Below, piece by piece: positions 53,592 through 64,000 of a DNA stretch of 64,000 bases (position 1 is its first letter; every line of letters starts with the position of its first letter). The notes under the pieces are model-generated. The model did not search any database. It was not told the origin of the DNA and saw only the letters and a list, made by a program, of their open reading frames with translations. The position numbers and the translations under genes were made by a program. This DNA is from Atriophallophorus winterbourni (Eukaryota; Platyhelminthes; Trematoda; Plagiorchiida; Microphallidae). The stretch spans positions 1 through 64,000 of the forward strand of contig JACCGJ010013494.1 of the NCBI GenBank assembly GCA_013407085.1, read 5' to 3'.

Positions 53592-55302
53592 GACTGTACA
53601 CCATGTACGGCGTTTTATAATAAAAACATGACTTAATAACGATTGAAACGATCACGCCTCCGATTCGGCTGACGCGGTTCGAGACTTAATTGTTGATGAC
53701 TAATCCACCTGTCGGACAACCGCACATATGCAAATGTAAATATATAGAAGCTTGTTTTTCTTGTTACGCTTGTGCTATTTCGGTGTATAAATGAAGGATA
53801 GTTGCGAGCTTCAATAAATTCACATTTATGATATTTATAAATCAGCTGCTGAACGAAGATCACGACGAAAGCTTACGACCGCCTGATATCGGGCGATTAC
53901 TGACTCTACCTGGGATCGCTGTTATCGAGATTTGTTTCTCTGGAATCGAACTGTGTATCGATTTGTCACGCAGTGGGGAATAAAATTGTCACTTGCGGTT
54001 TAAGCTCGATATCAATGCTAACGACGAACGTAAATTGGAATCCGCTAAACATTATTATTTCCAGATTTGTCCACAATTGCCGTTTCGAATGTTACTATGA
54101 TGCGTTGTTGTTGAGTGCGTTCCGTTGTTTATCCATATGCATCCAATATCAAATGTTGGGAACACTCTTCTCTATATATTTCAGACTGTCCCGGAAGTAT
54201 ATGCATAATGGAAATCTTCCCCACGTTTTAGATAAGATTACCATTTCAGTATGCATAATAAAACATTTAAACTCAGCATGTAGATCAGGGACTTATGTTC
54301 TACAATCTGATAACCTAAAACATATCGTAATAACATGAAACGCACAGATCCTGTTAAATATAAAATTGCAAAAATGGTATGAACAATGCAAATTCGTTGG
54401 CTACGATTTCTTGCAATTCTCCGCGTAATATTTATAAATAACTATATTTCAAATTTTGAATCTAAGGCTAAGGTACCACAACAAATAATTTAGTAATGAG
54501 GTAATGGTTAAAAAGATATTTTATTTTATTTTTTGCAATGAATACATTTAATTTCTGAATTATTAGACAGCGCGCTCAAATTTGAATTTAAAATTGCAAG
54601 ATTTCTTGATTCATAAAGTTTCGCGCATACCAATTAGTAAGTGTTTTATTGCTTTATATCAGTGGTCCTAACCACTGTGTCTCGGTATGAGAAATGACCT
54701 GATAGGTGTGCTGTAACATTTTAACATGCTAAAGTTCAATTCGAATATCATAAAAGATAATGATTGATTCAAGAATAACTTCTTAATTTCTACGGCGAAT
54801 TTCAAATGTAGTTCAATGCTTATTCATTCAAGTTGAACATCGTTTTACAAATATTTACCTTGGTTGTTTGTGCAAAATTAACACCATCATACATATTGTT
54901 TCTCATTATTATACATATGCGTCATGCGAAGAAAATTTCGTACACAGTTTTATTATGATGTCCATTTGTTCAATTGTCAGTGGCTTCTCGTTAAATGAGT
55001 TCTTAATCCTATGACTTTCATATTCGCCTAATGTGAGAAAATGCATGAATTTTGAGTTAATAGAGCGCTTTTAGGAATTCAAAGTACGTTCAACATTCCT
55101 CTGATCACTTTTAAACTGGCAAATGAAGTAAAGATTTTCAATATTCTGTAACTGAGGTATTTGTGTGTGACTGGCTTGTCTGCAAACTATTTTCGATAAT
55201 TACGTTGTAGATGCACGAATATCCTCATCAACCCATAATATTCCATCGCTTGGCATTATTTGATTACAACAAAGACGAGATTTTCGCAACATTCTTCACA
55301 AA
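53592..55302 (+). repeat. Spacer of the duplicated unit, first copy
   Basis: Colinear with 61777-63520: shared blocks include caccatgtacggcgtt, tctctatatatttcagactg (54169 and 62371), ctgtcccggaagtatatg, aaaattgcaagatttcttga and the tcaagttgaacat region. Divergence is spread along the whole length. No long open frame is present. The block after tatatttcag could be a small exon (see findings). Confidence 0.8.
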
Positions 55303-55646
55303 TCGCGCATCGTTATACTTGTTTTGTATAGTTCTTTGTGGACACCAGTTGACTGCATGAATGTATCTCCGTTGCTAAGCACAGTATGTTACATTGTGGA
55401 AGCGATCCCAAAAACATCTACACAAGGCGAATATGCTCACAAGAACAGTTAAACTGGCACTTGTATGACCAAAATCGTTTTATCTGGAGCATTCGGTTAT
55501 GGTTAATAAATGGTTATGGGAAAAATACGATTTTACGTTTTTCAACAAATTTTGGTAACAAGGCAGATTCATTTATTGTTTCAGAATTCATAAGCACAGT
55601 AAATAATGAGAAAATGTTCATCGTACCATCGAATAAAACCTCATAG
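55303..55646 (+). pseudogene. Unnamed secreted-protein gene, exons 1-2, broken copy
   Basis: Exon 1 (55303-55512) reads SRIVILVLYSSLWTPVDCMN in the frame of the intact copy at 63819, with TCG where that copy has ATG. After HKNS an extra base shifts it, and it then reads NWHLYDQNRFIWSIRLWLIN. Donor g|gttatg at 55512/55513 and acceptor tttcag before 55585 join in phase 1. Exon 2 (55585-55646) reads FISTVNNEKMFIVPSNKTS before TAG. Phase agreement between two independently found exons supports a real gene structure, although this copy cannot be expressed as such. Confidence 0.5.
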
Positions 55647-55789
55647 GGTCTACGCGTATTTGAGCCTTGTCATTTGTGTAATTGAAGGACATGTAGGCAC
55701 CATAATATATAGTTCGTTTATAAACAGTTCGAGCATCAGTCAGATTCAGTACTTGAACTTCGTGTTTCTTTGCAATAACCCTATTTAAC

Positions 55790-55902
55790 GCTGTCATCGA
55801 AGCATATCGTTGTTCAATACTATACAACAGCTTTCGAGTCTCACTGAGCCTGATCTAACTGTCTCCACCTTATGACGACACAGGGTCAGAAACCGGTTGT
55901 GT
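55790..55902 (+). repeat. Penelope-like terminus with hammerhead-like core
   Basis: The + strand has CCAC (55865-55868), CTTATGA, a small hairpin region and GAAACCGGTTGTG (55889-55901). The family flank tctcactgagcctgatctaa precedes it. It directly abuts a 157-bp tandem repeat. Confidence 0.5.
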
Positions 55903-56290
55903 TGTGTATGTAAATGGGCCGTTGGCACTTCTGGAAATTTACAAGTAGAACTAATCAAAGTAAACAAAACCTTTTGGATCAGACCATAACAATATCAACA
56001 TCGAAAGATTCATTGAAAAACGCAAACATTGTTCTATATATAAAGAGATACGTTTGTGTTGTGTATGTAAATGGGCCGTTGGCACTCCTGGAAATTTACA
56101 AGTACAACGAATCAAAGTAAACAAAACCTTTTGGATCAGACCATAACAATATCAACATTGAAAGATTCATTGAAAAACGCAAACATTGTTCTATATAGAA
56201 AGACATACGTTTGTTTGCGAAAAGGTTGTTCAGCTCTGGATGGAAAATTTACAAGTACAGCAAATCAAATAAATAAAATCATTCGAATAT
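55897..56290 (+). repeat. 157-bp tandem repeat, about 2.5 copies
   Basis: Units at 55897-56053 and 56054-56210 are nearly identical (atgtaaatgggccgttggca; ccataacaatatcaacat). A third, partial and diverged unit runs to about 56290. Period by direct alignment: 157. Confidence 0.9.
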
Positions 56291-56469
56291 AATTGCAGAA
56301 TTTGACAACACTAAAACCAGATATCGACAAATCATTGCAGAACGTTTTCATGACAATGTTTCAGAGATCCTTCTCAAGTCTATTTTACTATCCGGCATAA
56401 GCATTCTCTTTATGAAGAGTTAATTATATCTGTCATTTTGGGATCTATCGATAACAAGCATTATTGCAT

Positions 56470-57740
56470 TATTGGAAATTGAATTGCAGTTAATTGTCTA
56501 CCGACCATTCATGAGGATCATCCAAATCACTTTTCAGCTTCACTCTATCAGAAGATGATTTTATCGACGTTCAAAGTTTAATATCATAAGAATGATACTC
56601 GCGTTACATAAAAGCTTTCCTGGTAAGTCGCAGATGTAAACCAAGTAAAGTACTGATCCGAGGACGGAACATTTCGGTACGCCACTTGAGGCATCAATCA
56701 CCCGTGATTGTATCTCGTTGATGTGAACGATCTAGTTGCACCACTGAGATAAATTTCAAGCCATGCGAGTAGTTTCCCTGATATATCAATTCGCTTGAGC
56801 GTTTGTAGTAGACGAAAGTGAGCAGCTAGCTGAAAAGCTGTAGACATATTAAGATAAAAAGCTTGAATGCTAAATCCTTCGTCAATCGCTTGTTTCCATT
56901 ATTTCAACACCTTCAACATGATTTTCAACATGGAAGATATTTACCAAACACAACCTGCGCAGTGAATTGTATATTATTTGATAACAATTGATGAACTATT
57001 TTACCGACACTATAATCTTTAGATCTTTGGATATCGTATGAAGTAGGTTTAAGAGACGGTAGTTTGCAGCATGTAAACGTCTACCACGCTTGTATATAAG
57101 AAATTACGCCAGCCTTCCACTCTGATGGCATCACTCCGTTCGATTAGGGGATAATTAGGCAGTTACCTAAATGGATCACACAGCTGATGTCACAGGATTT
57201 CAGTACAGATGCGTGATTCCGCCTGCTCAGCAATTTCCTAGTGTTCATTCGACAAACATGTAATCGTATAACCGCTAAGCGGATTTCTATCTCAGTCATC
57301 TTTTGTGTTAAACCAGATGACGGTCGTCGATCTAATCGTTAGCGGAATAAATACTTTAGCATAAATATGAGCTAGAGCATCAGTTGTTTCCATTGCTGTG
57401 ACCGTTAATCCATCATTTGTAAGCACACAAAACACACCAAGTTCAACGCTCGGTCGAGCATCGACAGTTAGATGTACCAATTTAGGATTTCCCTCTATTT
57501 TCAAAGATAAAACGCGATGTTAATTTTGCTTGTCATCGAAGATCAGAGCGCTCTCTATTTTCGAATTCTCGAATTGTTGACAAGAATCATCAGTCCAACA
57601 GAGTTCCTTTGTGCGATGCAACTTCGAAGCTAAATTGAAAGTCGCTTGTCAGTCTTGCATCAACAAATGGTAAATTTTGATATAATTTACATAGAAGACA
57701 TTCTGAGAGTGCAGTGCAATGTGTTTCGTTATTGTAATAA
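56470..57740 (-). pseudogene. CR1-like LINE, linker and RT, degenerate
   Basis: Read downward from about 57740. The linker at 57504-57292 reads MKIEGNPKLVHLTVDARPSV and LTNDGLTVTAMETTDALAHI. RT traces follow at 57100-56580: KAFQLAAHFRLLQTLKRIDI-like sequence, SGVPKCSVLGSVLYLVYICD-like sequence and TLNVDKIIF. It matches the subfamily at 5938-10430. It is inserted in the duplicated array, removing the 5' spacer of the next unit. Confidence 0.72.
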
Positions 57741-57889
57741 TCGAGCACTCCCGAATTTACACAAATAATTAAAATTTATTTAGAAAATTTAACATAGACA
57801 ACGTCTTATTCTAAAACATTTGAAATTTAGGCTTCTAAAAAGTTGAAATGAGAGAAAATCTTTTTTTATACATATTGATAGTGATTATC

Positions 57890-58122
57890 ATTTTAAAATT
57901 TCAGGGAACATTTAATATTTCTGTGATCACATTTGAAGTGATGACAACAGTAAAGAATTTGAATCTTTTCCATCTGATGTAATTGTGTGTGACTAGCTTG
58001 TCTGCAAACTATTTTCGACTATTCTGTTGCAGATACACGGCTAAAATATACAACACATGATATTACATCACTTGGCTTATTTCATTACCACATCTACGAG
58101 GTTGTCGCAACATTTGTCACGT
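57890..58122 (+). repeat. Upstream segment of the second array unit
   Basis: The stretch tgactagcttgtctgcaaac with ttgcagatacacgg matches 55169-55225 of the first unit. It sits directly before the second exon 1 and may hold promoter elements shared by the family. Confidence 0.7.
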
Positions 58123-59146
58123 AAGGTTCATTTTATATTTGCTTTGAATTGTTCTTTGTTGACAGAAGTTGACTGCATTAATGTATCACGGTTTCTGAGC
58201 TCGGATTGTTACATTGCAAAAGCGATTTCAAAGAACATCAACACAAGGGTGCATATGATCACAAGAACAGTAAATGTCACCTGAGGGACCGAGAGCTTTT
58301 TCTCTGGAGCATTTTATAACATCAGGTATTGGGAAAACAAATTATCCTAGCGTTAATTAAAAACCCTAATCTAAGGAAGGAAGGTAACGATAGTTTCAAT
58401 AAGTGCAATGCCTCACAACTTTCCTTGAAAACGGTCTTGGTCACCGTGTTACTATAAAATTATTTCGCCCAAAAGCCTAAACACTATCCGTTCAAAGATT
58501 TAGGCTGACTCACCAAAATAACATTTTCTAATATTTAAATGGTGCATTTTATGCACGCGAAAAATTATAAAACACCGAAATCGTTCAAGTGTTTGCTACT
58601 ACTAATTGCGATTTTGTAGTATTAGAGAGCGTTACAAACTAAATATGCTCGTTGCTAAAACACAATTATTAATATTCTTCCATTGAAATAGAACACCAGG
58701 TCAGATTTCGCTATGATAACTTTTAAATTCGTATAAAAGTTTGTCAAATAATAAAGTGCTTTTATCAAACGCAAATTTGCAAGAAAGTATTACAAATTGG
58801 TAGACTCAATGAGGTAACCGATTCATTTACCCAAATGACACGTAACTCAAACTACTCACAAAATACTCGTCGACATCCACATTCAATTCAATAAGATTTC
58901 GTGAGAAAACTTACTTTCTTTTACTTTTGTTAGATCCGCTTTAGTGGAGAGAATAAGAGAATATAATGTTATTTAGTGTAATGTTTGATAAATTCTGATA
59001 TGATCATTATATCGAACTAGGTTAATTTAAGAACGATGTTGCTGTTTTCAACATATTATATAACAAGTCAGATTCATTTATTTTTTCAGGACACAATTGT
59101 AAAGAATGAGGAAATGTGGATCGTAACATCGATTAGAACTTCGTAG
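58123..59146 (+). pseudogene. Unnamed secreted-protein gene, exons 1-2, second broken copy
   Basis: Exon 1 (58123-58325) reads KVHFIFALNCSLLTEVDCIN then VSRFLSSDCYIAKAISKNIN. The ATG position is AAG. A shift near the HKNSKCHLRDRELFLWSIL part leaves a stop before the donor cag|gtattg. Exon 2 (59090-59146, after attttttcag) reads DTIVKNEEMWIVTSIRTS before TAG. The hydrophobic leader, the VDC-[MI]-NVSR block and CHLRD are shared with the copy at 63819. Confidence 0.5.
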
Positions 59147-59885
59147 AGTCCACGCTTATTTGAACCTTGCCATTTATCTAAGTTAATAGGATGTGAGCCT
59201 CACTATAGTTAGCTAGCACTGATACCGTTAACACGTCATATTTCTCCTCGACAAATTACGTAGAACAGATAATTAAATAGAAGTGTTTTTTCAAGTGATA
59301 TGGGGATGCAATAATGCTAAAATTATTCGTTTTAGAAAGAGGATTTCTATAGTCTGTAAGCCAGTACTTATCTTTGTTGCCATCAAGCGGTATTTCATGA
59401 ATAAAAACGTTTTAAATACATCATCCAAAAATTAATAAATAATTATATTATATGATGATTAAAAAACTTATAGCATGCCACCAGTAAACAACCCTCACCA
59501 GAAGTTGTGGCTGGTATTTAAAATGAATGAGATGTGATACAAAATATATGTTACCTTGATATATACGAGGTTGCAAAGATATAAAGTTTAGAATGAGCTA
59601 TCTAATAATTGCTTCTATCTTCTCATGAGTCTCAAGCAACTGAAGACAACGAGGTCCAGCTTCCAGCATGTCTAAGTGGCTCGCCCACGCCTAGCGGAAC
59701 TGCTTTCATTAACATGAAAATATACGTAGACCACTGCCTGGTATTATAAATCCAGTTTGCCCAGGGTAGTCTGAGCCGGTAAGCTTATGGCAAAATATCA
59801 ATGGAAATTCATACATCAGTCTGAACGCCCGCTACGTTGCGACATTGACGATTGCGAAAAATGTTGAAATTCCTACACGACAAGC
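59147..59885. other. Array sequence, nothing recognised
   Basis: It begins with the end of the repeat unit. The middle (about 59590-59860) is unlike the other units and unidentified. Confidence 0.4.
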
Positions 59886-60720
59886 ATTTTCATAACAGTC
59901 AGTATTGGGCTGAAAGTTTTCCTAGCGTTAATTTGAAAACATTTATTCTATGGACTGCATGTGACGATAATTTCAACAAGTATAATGCCACCCAAATTTC
60001 CTTGGTCACTGTGATCGAATACAATTATTCCACCCAAGATGGCCTAAACAATATCCGTTCAAATATTTACTTTTATTGTTCAAAATATCATTTTCTATCA
60101 TTTTAATTCTGCGTTTTATAAAGGCGAAACTTATAATGCATCCGAAATCGTGCAAATGTATGCTACAACTAATACGGATTTATTAGCATTATAGAGCATT
60201 ACAAACAACATATGCTGTTAGTTAAACAACAATGATTAATATTCTTTCATTGAAAGAAAATCGCCGCATCATGTTTGGCTTACACTACTTTTGGATTCGT
60301 ATAACTTTGGGCAAATAATGAAGTGCTTTTACCAACGCAAATTTGCAAGCCAGTATTACATATTAGTATAATCAATGAGGTAACCGATACATTCACCCAA
60401 GCGAAGCGTAACGCAAACTGCTCACTAAATACACGTCGCAATCCACATGAAATTCAATAAGATTTCTTAAAAATACTTACCTTCATTTGTTTCTGTTAGA
60501 TACGGTTTAGTTGAAAAATAAGAGTAAATGCGCATTGTAACATCAAATGGAACTTTGAAGAGTTCACGCTTATTGTAGCGTTGCCATTTTTGTAAGTGAA
60601 GAATATGTCAGCCCCACAGTATGTAAGTCGTGTACACGCACTACTAGCATTGGTCAGAAATGACATCGTGATTCAGTACTTGAACATCGTGGTTATTTTT
60701 GCGTAACCTCTTTAACAGTT
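59886..60720 (+). repeat. Partial third array unit (intron and exon 2 part)
   Basis: Aligned with 58320-59260: cctagcgttaatt, tccgaaatcgtgcaaatgta and caatgaggtaaccgatacat all recur. The intron end and acceptor are deleted, so exon-2-like sequence (ATGCGCATTGTAACATCA at 60527-60550) follows directly on intron sequence. No exon 1 is present. Confidence 0.7.
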
Positions 60721-60729
60721 GTAAATATG

Positions 60730-61060
60730 TGTATGAAGCCTTCGAACTAGTTGATCACTTTCGACTACTACAAAAGCTGGAATTGATGGAATTCAGCGGA
60801 CAGCTACCCGTATGTCTTGAAAGATAACTCAGTTGGCGCAAATTATTCATTCGAAGCAACCGGGTATAAATCACAAGGTAATGATGCCGCTTGTTTCGTG
60901 AAAAAGTTTCCGTAATCGGGTAAAAACTTTTCTTGGATTACATCCGTCACTTACCAGAAATGCTTTCATGCAAGATGAATATCTTTGCTGATGTTAATAA
61001 ACTTTGAACTCAGCTAAAGTCAACTGCGGACAGTGTTAATAGGACATTATGACATTGAAC
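60730..61060 (+). pseudogene. CR1-like LINE, RT trace
   Basis: The + strand reads EAFELVDHFRLLQKLELMEF and SGQLPV, matching [20 protein letters not shown] and GQLLEW of the element at 7284-6991. Later stops are dense. Confidence 0.65.
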
Positions 61061-61627
61061 GGTCCGCTTGAGAAAAATTAGCTTATTAGGAGCCCTTAAA
61101 CATCAAATGTTGCTAAAAATGTTCGTGAATTTGATTAGAACACATTGGTCAGGGTTGTCCTCTTTGCTAGGTCCCTCCAAATATGTGTTCGTTTGTATTA
61201 GGAATCAGGCATTGACTGCCTACTCTAATCATGTAGATGTTCTCGGCAAAAACGCTGAAATGCTGCAGACCATTCAAGACGGTATAAATTTCTTCGGCTT
61301 CGACACAAACGAAGCCAACACAGGCTCAGTTTCTTTAACTGTTACACGAGGCGTCTTTCAATCACGTATGCAGCACTGTCCACTTTCATAATTTTCAGTC
61401 TGTAATTCACTCGTCTCCAGAATATTACCCAATTACCAAACAAATAATGATGTATATTGAGAATTTAATCGTTAGCTTAAGGCGCCAGGTGTACGATCAT
61501 GCCTTATGAACCTGAAATATGACTGTAGACGATATACGATATACACTCTTTTCAATTGGTCGACACCTTTTCTTAGAATATATTAAGACAACCATTATGT
61601 TAATTAGTTATCTAATCTGCCGTTCAG

Positions 61628-61776
61628 ACGGGACTTATCAAGGTAACGCAAAATTACGTTCTCATCCAACGGGTAAAAATGCAACGATTTTGACAAGAAA
61701 CGTTTTCTATACCCTAAATGCTCCTTACAAAGCAGCTACGCATAGAGCTGCCTTTCTGAACTCTGAAGAAGCATGA
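61628..61776 (+). CDS. Last exon of an unnamed secreted-protein family, open copy
   Basis: After gccgttcag an open stretch in phase 1 reads GTYQGNAKLRSHPTGKNATI, LTRNVFYTLNAPYKAATHRA and AFLNSEEA, then TGA. KNAT is an N-glycosylation sequon. AATAAA follows at 61814-61819. The copy at 53418 shares the order, the GKN-x-T block and the C-terminal NSE-x-A-stop. I recognise no known domain. The exons between this one and exon 2 were not found, perhaps destroyed by insertions. Confidence 0.45.
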
Positions 61777-63818
61777 TTTTCTATACGACTGTGCACCATG
61801 TACGGCGTTTGATAATAAAAATGACTTAATAACGTGACTCGAGACTTCATTGTAACTGGCTAATTCACCTGTCTTCCAGCCGCACGTAACAAAATGTAGG
61901 TATATGGAAGGTTGATTTTGTTGTTACGCCTGCGCTATTTCGGTGTATGAAAGAAAGATACTAGCGAACTTCAAAAATGTTACATTTATGCTTTCTTTAA
62001 ATCACTTGATGCTAATCGAGATTAAATATAAATAGCATATATTTTTCTGTGTATATGAAGATATCAACTGTTGAACTTAGATCTCGACGAAAGATTGCAA
62101 ATGCCTGATATCAAGCAATAACTGACTATCCCATGGATAGCTGCATAGACATTTGTTTCTCCTGAATAGAACTGTTTATCCATTTGATAAGCAGTGGATA
62201 ATGAAATTGTCGCTCGCGGTTCATGGACAATATCAATGCAAAGTGGTATGTGTGAAACAATAATATTTCCTGGTGTGTCTACGTTAGACTTTTCGAAGGT
62301 TACTCGCGCAGATTGTCATTGCTTGTGCTCCTATTGTTTATGTATATACTTTCAATATTAATTTTTGAAATCACTCTTCTCTATATATTTCAGACTGTCC
62401 CGGAAGTATATGTACAACGGAGATCTTCGCCAAATTCTAGATTAGAGTAACTTTTCATTATGCATAAAAATTTGTTTAAATTCAGCATGCGGATCCACGT
62501 GTTATGTCCTACATTTTGATAACTTAAAGAAGACTTTATATCAAGAAATACACCGTGTTCTATAAACAATGTGAGTGCGAACGATAGTAGGAACAATAAA
62601 AATTAGTTGGCAACGAATTCTCACTATTTTCCACTTAATATATTTACATAACTATAAAATAGTAAATCTAAACCTAAATTTCTCGCTAAAATCAAATTGA
62701 TTCACCAAAAACGGTGTTGCAAAAGTGAAAAAAATCTATTTCGATCAATTAAGATAATCTCGTAGTGCTATTTTAATTTTCGAAAAGGAACCACAATAAT
62801 TAGTTTAGTAATGAGATAATGGTTGTTATATATTTGATTACTTTTTGTGCAATGAAGACATTCAATTTCTAAATCATGAGACAACGCGCTTGAATTTTTA
62901 ATTTAAAATTGCAAGATTTCTTGAATCATAATTTTTCGAGCATACACTTAAATTTTAATTTCTACCATCCTATGGTTGTTGTTAAGCTTGTTGCTTTTTA
63001 GACCATTAAAAACCTTGAATTACCTTGAATTACTAATCTGTAAGCGTTGTTATACTTTATATCATTGGGCACAAAAAATGTGCCTCGGAATGAATACTGA
63101 CGTGATAGGTATTCCATAAATATTTAAACTGCTAACGAGAGTGGCGAGCAAAAATTAGTTGAGAACCATGAGTGCAGAAGATTCAACTAAGTTTAATTCA
63201 AATATCTTAAAATAAAATGATTAAATCAAGAGTAATTACTTGCTTTCCAATGCGAATTACAAATGTACTTCAAAGCGTATCCATTCAAGTTGAACATAGT
63301 TGCACAAAATATTGCCATGGTTGTTTGCGCCAAACTAACACTATCATCCATGTTGTTTCTCATTATTTTACATTTGCGTCATTTTAAGCAAATTTCGTAC
63401 GCATACATTAATTGTAATGTCCATCCGATCAATTGTTAACCCCCAATCATAAAGCAAGTTCTCAATCCTATTAATTTCATCTTCTATTATTGTGAGGAAA
63501 TTTAAGATTTTCACGTTACAAGGCCGCGCCGAAATTGATGGATCAAACAAACCCTAGCGAGTAAGAATCAATCTCTGGCTTCCATACAATACAAGTTGCT
63601 GCAAATCGCCACCATTGAATCAACAGTATTTCTACCAGAATATTGCATAAACCCCATGATACAAAAGATCATTCTCTTACTAGATGAAATTCTAATACTT
63701 CATGGTATCCAGCGGATATAATATTCCAATGAATTTTGAAATTGATATGATAAAGAATACATAGAGCTAGTGATTCTAATTGATAAAATGCACGATTTTT
63801 TATAACATTCCTCGCGAA
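61777..63818 (+). repeat. Spacer of the duplicated unit, last copy
   Basis: Colinear with 53592-55100 up to about 63520. It differs by a CR1 tail insertion at about 62960-63035. From about 63520 to 63815 it is not alignable with the first unit by eye. Confidence 0.75.
62960..63035 (+). repeat. Tail-only CR1-like insertion
   Basis: The stretch ccatcctatggttgttgtta with gctttttagaccattaaaaa is the 3' UTR of the CR1-like family in + orientation, ending in ccttgaattaccttgaatta (10-bp tail units). The equivalent place in the older unit (about 54625-54640) has no such sequence. Confidence 0.8.
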
Positions 63819-64000
63819 ATGCGCATTCTAATACTTGTTTTGATCAGTACTTTGTGGACACCAGTTGACTGCATGAATGTATCTCGGTTGCTAAGCACAG
63901 TCAGTTACAGTGTGAACGCGATTCCTAAAAGCATCTACACGACGGCTCACAAGAACAGTAACTGCCACCTGAGGGACCAATATCTTTTTCTCTTGAACAT
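63819..64000 (+). CDS. Unnamed secreted protein, exon 1 with signal peptide, open to the window end
   Basis: The ATG at 63819 opens 60 uninterrupted codons. MRILILVLISTLWTPVDC looks like a signal peptide (one Arg, hydrophobic core, small/Cys end). It is followed by MNVSRLLSTVSYSVNAIPKS, with an NVS sequon, then HKNSNCHLRDQYLFLLN at the edge. Two decayed paralogues at 55303 and 58123 align with it codon by codon, including VDC, NVS and HKNS. Spacing and order suggest it is the live member of a tandem family, with exon 2 beyond the window. The role is unknown; a secreted or surface glycoprotein is an inference from the leader and sequons. Confidence 0.6.
   Translation, partial: MRILILVLISTLWTPVDCMNVSRLLSTVSYSVNAIPKSIYTTAHKNSNCHLRDQYLFLLN

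Noticed and set aside
55914..56292. Two similar frames beginning MGRWH, considered as tandem small genes.
   Set aside because: Their similarity comes from the 157-bp tandem repeat. The frames are short and the second ends in diverged sequence.

Overview
The window is AT-rich eukaryotic DNA with large introns, full of retroelements in many stages of decay. The mix fits a flatworm best, most likely a digenean trematode (inference, moderate confidence): CR1-like LINEs whose ORF1 has a PHD-type finger, a Ty3/gypsy element with a CHCC Gag motif as in the CsRn1 clade, BEL/Pao pieces, an RTE-type 3' end, and Penelope-like pieces with GIY-YIG endonuclease and hammerhead-like ends. Nothing points to a prokaryote.

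Region 1, about 2.9-21.5 kb, is the 3' half of one host gene on the + strand: prominin (CD133 family). Seven exons (3545-3808, 5643-5792, 12359-12593, 13767-14178, 17175-17265, 18161-18397, 21230-21508) join in frame across six GT-AG introns into 555 codons plus stop. They cover most of the first large extracellular loop, TM3, TM4, the second large loop and TM5. The 5' exons lie outside the window, except perhaps one TM2 exon near 2.94-3.10 kb. The introns are swollen by CR1-like, RTE-like and Penelope-derived insertions, mostly antisense to the gene.

Region 2, about 24.2-36.1 kb, is a nested retroelement block. A 4.8-kb Ty3/gypsy element (24752-34386, two 362-bp LTRs) has its 5' LTR split by a nearly intact 4.8-kb CR1-like element (25082-29895) with a complete 952-codon ORF2. 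A BEL/Pao gag-protease fragment abuts the 3' LTR.

Region 3, about 36.6-53.2 kb, is a graveyard of CR1-like fragments of at least two subfamilies, an internally deleted BEL/Pao fragment, a Penelope-like GIY-YIG fragment and several Penelope termini carrying a hammerhead-like motif.

Region 4, about 53.3-64.0 kb, is the most novel part. It is a diverged tandem duplication that appears to carry an undescribed family of secreted-protein genes. Each unit has a signal-peptide first exon, a short second exon in a compatible phase, and a last exon with a conserved C-terminus and poly(A) signal. The copies at 55.3 and 58.1 kb are broken. The copy at 63819 has an open signal-peptide exon that runs off the window edge. 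Retroelements interrupt the array.
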